From positions 372,001-436,000 of the forward strand of contig JAJLTO010000008.1 of NCBI GenBank assembly GCA_030568195.1: a stretch of DNA of 64,000 nt, given 5' to 3'. Origin of the DNA: Dipodascopsis uninucleata var. uninucleata. Its lineage: Eukaryota; Ascomycota; Lipomycetes; Lipomycetales; Lipomycetaceae. Below are positions 61,001 to 64,000 of this stretch, in pieces. The notes under the pieces are model-generated. The model did no database searches and was not told the DNA's origin. It was given only the letters and a program-made list of their open reading frames with translations. The translations under genes and the position numbers were made by a program. Every line of letters begins with the position of its first letter. Within the stretch, counting starts at the first letter, position 1.

Positions 61001-61867
61001 AACAGTGTCTTCTTGAAAAGAGAAACTCGGAGAGCGGTATCTTGTTATGACAGGATCAAGCTGGTCCTACTTTGTACATTCTATCGGATATACCTGTGTT
61101 CTATGCGCGGAACTCAATCTTTACCAGTCAGCTAGCGGGCCTTATTCCGCAATAATATCCTTAGCAGCAACTTAAGTAGACTTACTAAGTCTATTTCAGG
61201 CACTTACGAAGATAACCCAAATAGGGGGTAATAATGATGTAAGCGTGCCTTATGAGACGCACTCACATATTCCAGTCGTGTTCTTATATTACATAAGCGT
61301 TGATGTCGCTAGGAAGCTAAAAGACCGCAAGCCTTAGTAAGCAGAAGGATTCGCAATGGTGGACCGCTGTGCGACAATGTCGCCCTGAGACACGCAGATG
61401 ACAGTCATTTCTTATTGATTGCATAGACGACACAGGAGCAAGACAATGTTAGCCCTAACTATTTTAGCTAGGGTTCTGGACCTTGCTGAAATATTATGCC
61501 TAAGGATCTGGTTATATTACGTTTCAAGGCTGTATGCTCTGCACTTCATATAGATCTCAGAATCTAGAATCTAGGATTCCTAATATAGTCACTGAAGCGA
61601 CTGTTAAAGCCCGAAGAAAGGGAATAAAAGAACAAACAGCATCTAGCCACAGAGAAAATAATTCATATTTGTCGTAGATATTAAAACGCTAACATTTTCT
61701 ACAAATTCCACCGCTCATACAACAGCTATATACCAAATTTCCTCTTAAAAACAGTCGACACAGGATAATTTAATGTTACAGATAGAAAATTGCTCAGATA
61801 GTAAAAATAGTCCCCACTCGCTGATTAGCAGAAACATCAGAATCATTACTGCGTCTATACGCAGCTC
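57973..61867. other. 3.9-kb spacer with GC-richer core
   Basis: Between kapC (5' side) and ARP5 (3' side), both on the minus strand. The stretch of about 59560-60780 is visibly richer in G+C than other spacers in the window. An open frame at 59123-59347 has no recognised motif. An ATGTCGCATG / CATGCGACAT inverted pair lies inside it, about 90 bases apart. A TGA repeat lies at 58399. No tRNA, rRNA or known small RNA was recognised. Confidence 0.5.
58399..58422. repeat. TGA trinucleotide microsatellite
   Basis: Eight perfect TGA units in the presumed kapC promoter region. Confidence 0.95.
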
Positions 61868-64000
61868 TCACATCAAAGACACGTTGCCCAGTCGGTGCTC
61901 TTTGATGTAGTCAGGTCCGTACTCTTCGTATTCCGCACGCGTCAACAAGCTGGCCTGCCCCTCATCCTCGGAGATCCATTTTCTCATTCCTCGCCATGCA
62001 TCAAGTACTCCGTCGCTCGCCTTACGAATATTCAGCTCTTGATTGACTGGCATTAGAGAACGAAGCTCGTTACGCAATCTATCGTCAAATCCCTTCACCA
62101 AACTGTAACCGCCGGTGAGGAAAATATCCTTGCACACACGTGCAGCGTCATCCTTAGGAAGTCTATGTAGTAAAATGTCACTCGCAAGTTCAACTACGCC
62201 TGCCTGGTCAAGGCCTGCCATAGAGGGTTGGAATACTGCCTCGGGGACACGAACCCGTTCAACATTTAAATGAAATTGGTGTGCCTCTGCTCGAGAATTA
62301 GAATCAAATGGTCGGCGTCCGCGCAGGAATGTGTGGATCAAGGAGTTAGTCCAATCATTTTGAACGTCCATCATGTTCTCAGGGTTGAAGTCAGGATCGT
62401 ACTCCAGTAGCTGTGCTTCGATCTTCCTCATGGTCTCGGCCATTTCCTCATCTTCCTCAGTATCAGATGCGTTAGTTATGTCATGATATACAGCCCAATC
62501 ATCGTCGTTAGCACCAAAAGTATCCTCATCGTCAGTACCACCACGCCGTCGTTTTCTAGACGATCCTGAGTTTTCTGACGCAAGATTTGCAATAGACTTC
62601 ATGCGCATCTGCGAAGCCACCGATCTTCGATTATTCAGCTCCTCTTTAAGTCTTTTCTTTTCTTTCATTCGTTGCAAAATCTGCTCGCGATGATCTCTTC
62701 TACTCTTAATCCACCCCTCTAAATCGTTTAATCTCCATTCCTCATCCTTTCTTTCTTCTTCTTTTATTCTTTCTTGCTCCCTTTGCTTTTCTACCTTTGC
62801 GCGCATGCGTGCCTCGTAGTTACTCTTCATCAGTCTTTGGTGTCGCTTCTGCTTAATTTGACCTTCGTCGAGCTGATCGTCAGGAATGTCAAGCAGGGGA
62901 AACGTCTGCGTCTCCGCATCAGACTCTTCGTCGCCCACATCTTGCTTCCTTGAACGCTTAATACTGCGTTCTAGGTTTTTAATTGTCTTGGATAATCCTG
63001 CCTCGTCGTCAAAGCCTTCTCTATCTAATAGACGTTTAAATTCTTTCTGTGACACCTCTTCAGACTTTTGCTCTAGAGTTCTATAATATTCCAACTCTTG
63101 CTCCTTCTTGATCAATCTCTCCAGACGGGCCTTAGCGGCTTGTTCCTGGAGCTTCCTTCCGGACTCTTTACGACGTTCAGCTATTTTTGCAAGTTCCTCC
63201 TCTGACTTGACAGATTGTGCTACCTCAGTGTACGGTGCCTGGATGATGTGATCACGCTCGTCAAGTCCCTCGTCTTTGTCTAGAAAATGCTTTACCTCCT
63301 CTTCGTAAGAAAATGGCGCTACATAGCAATGTTGCTGAGCAAGTGCCTCAGCTTGTATCGGAGTAACTCTTCCCGGAAAGTGAGGATATTTAAGTTGGAT
63401 CAAGTTGAGAAGATAAAGAGCAGCTGAGTGACCACCCCAGTTTAGACGCTTAGCTTGCGACAATACCGCGCGACCATTAAGCACCGGGATAACGTGTGTG
63501 GTCTCATTTCCAGCAGATATAACTAGTCCCGTAGATCCCTTATTATAATAAAAAGAGCAGAGGGAGTCAATACCGAATGTGACGGCCGGAACATTGTAAG
63601 TCTCAAAGAGCAGCTCTTGCATACCTATTTAAAACAGAAATTCATCTGGCAGTCAGCCCTTATTCTGCGGCCCAATTATCACAGTTGCATCTGTGCGCTC
63701 TATATCAATAACCATGTTATTTTATACGTACCTTTGTGTTGTGCCAATGGACATGCTAGAATCTCCGACATCATGATTGGATTATCTACTCGTCCTTCAC
63801 TAGTCACCCCCAACTTGACAAAGCAGTAATCCAAGATAGTCTCAAGATATTCCCAGTTGGAAATCATTGGACCATCAAATGGACTCTTTGCAGACTGTCT
63901 AGTGTTCGCATCCAGATTGGCATCGGTACCGATCAAAGTGAATGTTCGCAGAATTTTTCTATCTCTGTAGCGGGACAGCTGTGTAGGAAAAGTCAACCAG
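61868..64000 (-). CDS. ARP5: Actin-related protein Arp5 (INO80 complex), 5' end outside window
   Basis: Subunit of the INO80 chromatin remodeller; with Ies6 it couples ATP hydrolysis to nucleosome sliding. The visible part is exon 64000-63732 (continuing off the edge) and 63624-61868, with a GTACGT donor and TAAATAG acceptor, about 675 residues. Arp5 signatures are RYRDRKILRTFTLIGTDANLD, FDGPMISNWEYLETILDY, ELLFETYNVPAVTFGIDSL, GLVISAGNETTHVIPV and SQAKRLNWGGHSAALYL. Then comes the long Arp5-specific charged coiled-coil insertion (about 290 residues, many KEEE/REQER stretches), and the actin fold resumes with GLDQAGVVELASDILLHRL, CKDIFLTGGYSLVKGFDDRL and AWRGMRKW, ending EYGPDYIKEHRLG. The very N-terminus and its start codon are not in the window. 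Confidence 0.95.

Overview
The window looks like nuclear DNA of a fungus, most likely an ascomycete. The inference rests on gene content: a Nur1/Mug154 nuclear-rim protein, a Brl1/Brr6 protein, a kapC-type bZIP factor, GH72 and GH81 wall beta-glucan enzymes, a Tom1/Ptr1-type HECT ligase and a CENP-B-like protein of the kind known in fission yeasts. Introns are mostly 45-190 bp with GTAAGT/GTTAGT donors, and spacers are AT-rich. The SCOT-type CoA transferase and DUF7719-like protein argue against a Saccharomyces-type budding yeast. A Taphrinomycotina or early-branching Saccharomycotina/Lipomycetes source is possible, but I cannot settle it by eye.

Layout. 0-8 kb is a compact block of host genes: NUR1 (+), PUP2 proteasome alpha5 (-), SPC97/GCP2 gamma-tubulin complex (+), EFM4 methyltransferase (+) and TIF35/eIF3g (-). 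8.3-10.4 kb holds a pogo/CENP-B-like gene. 11-18.5 kb holds an unidentified minus-strand reading, a sugar transporter, a 2.5-kb spacer and a helical-repeat (PPR-like) probable mitochondrial protein. 19-21 kb holds an E2 enzyme and SEC11 (both -). 20.8-25.3 kb is a 4.5-kb gene-poor spacer with a perfect 26-bp palindrome. 25.3-27.5 kb is a GAS1-type glucanosyltransferase, followed by tRNA-Ala(AGC), GPI12 (-) and a DUF7719-like membrane protein (+). 32-38 kb carries two tandem GH81 endo-1,3-beta-glucanases, one secreted and one without a signal peptide, with identical intron positions. 38.5-41.4 kb holds SCOT (+) and an unrecognised secreted protein (-). 41.9-53.2 kb is one giant HECT ubiquitin ligase (TOM1/Ptr1/HUWE1 type, about 3,695 aa). 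54.9-58 kb holds BRL1 and kapC (both -). A 3.9-kb spacer with a GC-richer core precedes the 3' part of ARP5 (INO80 complex), which runs off the right edge.

Common themes. Wall beta-1,3-glucan remodelling (GAS1-type, two GH81) is joined by GPI-anchor synthesis (GPI12), which the GAS1-type protein needs, and by signal peptidase (SEC11), which the secreted proteins need. Ubiquitin-proteasome genes (E2, TOM1, PUP2) and nuclear envelope/spindle-pole genes (NUR1, BRL1, GCP2) also recur. There is no operon logic. Most gene models were rebuilt by hand from reading frame plus splice consensus. Several include tiny exons that a single-frame ORF search would miss: the GCP2 last exon, the GPI12 and eIF3g first exons, and the TOM1 first exon.
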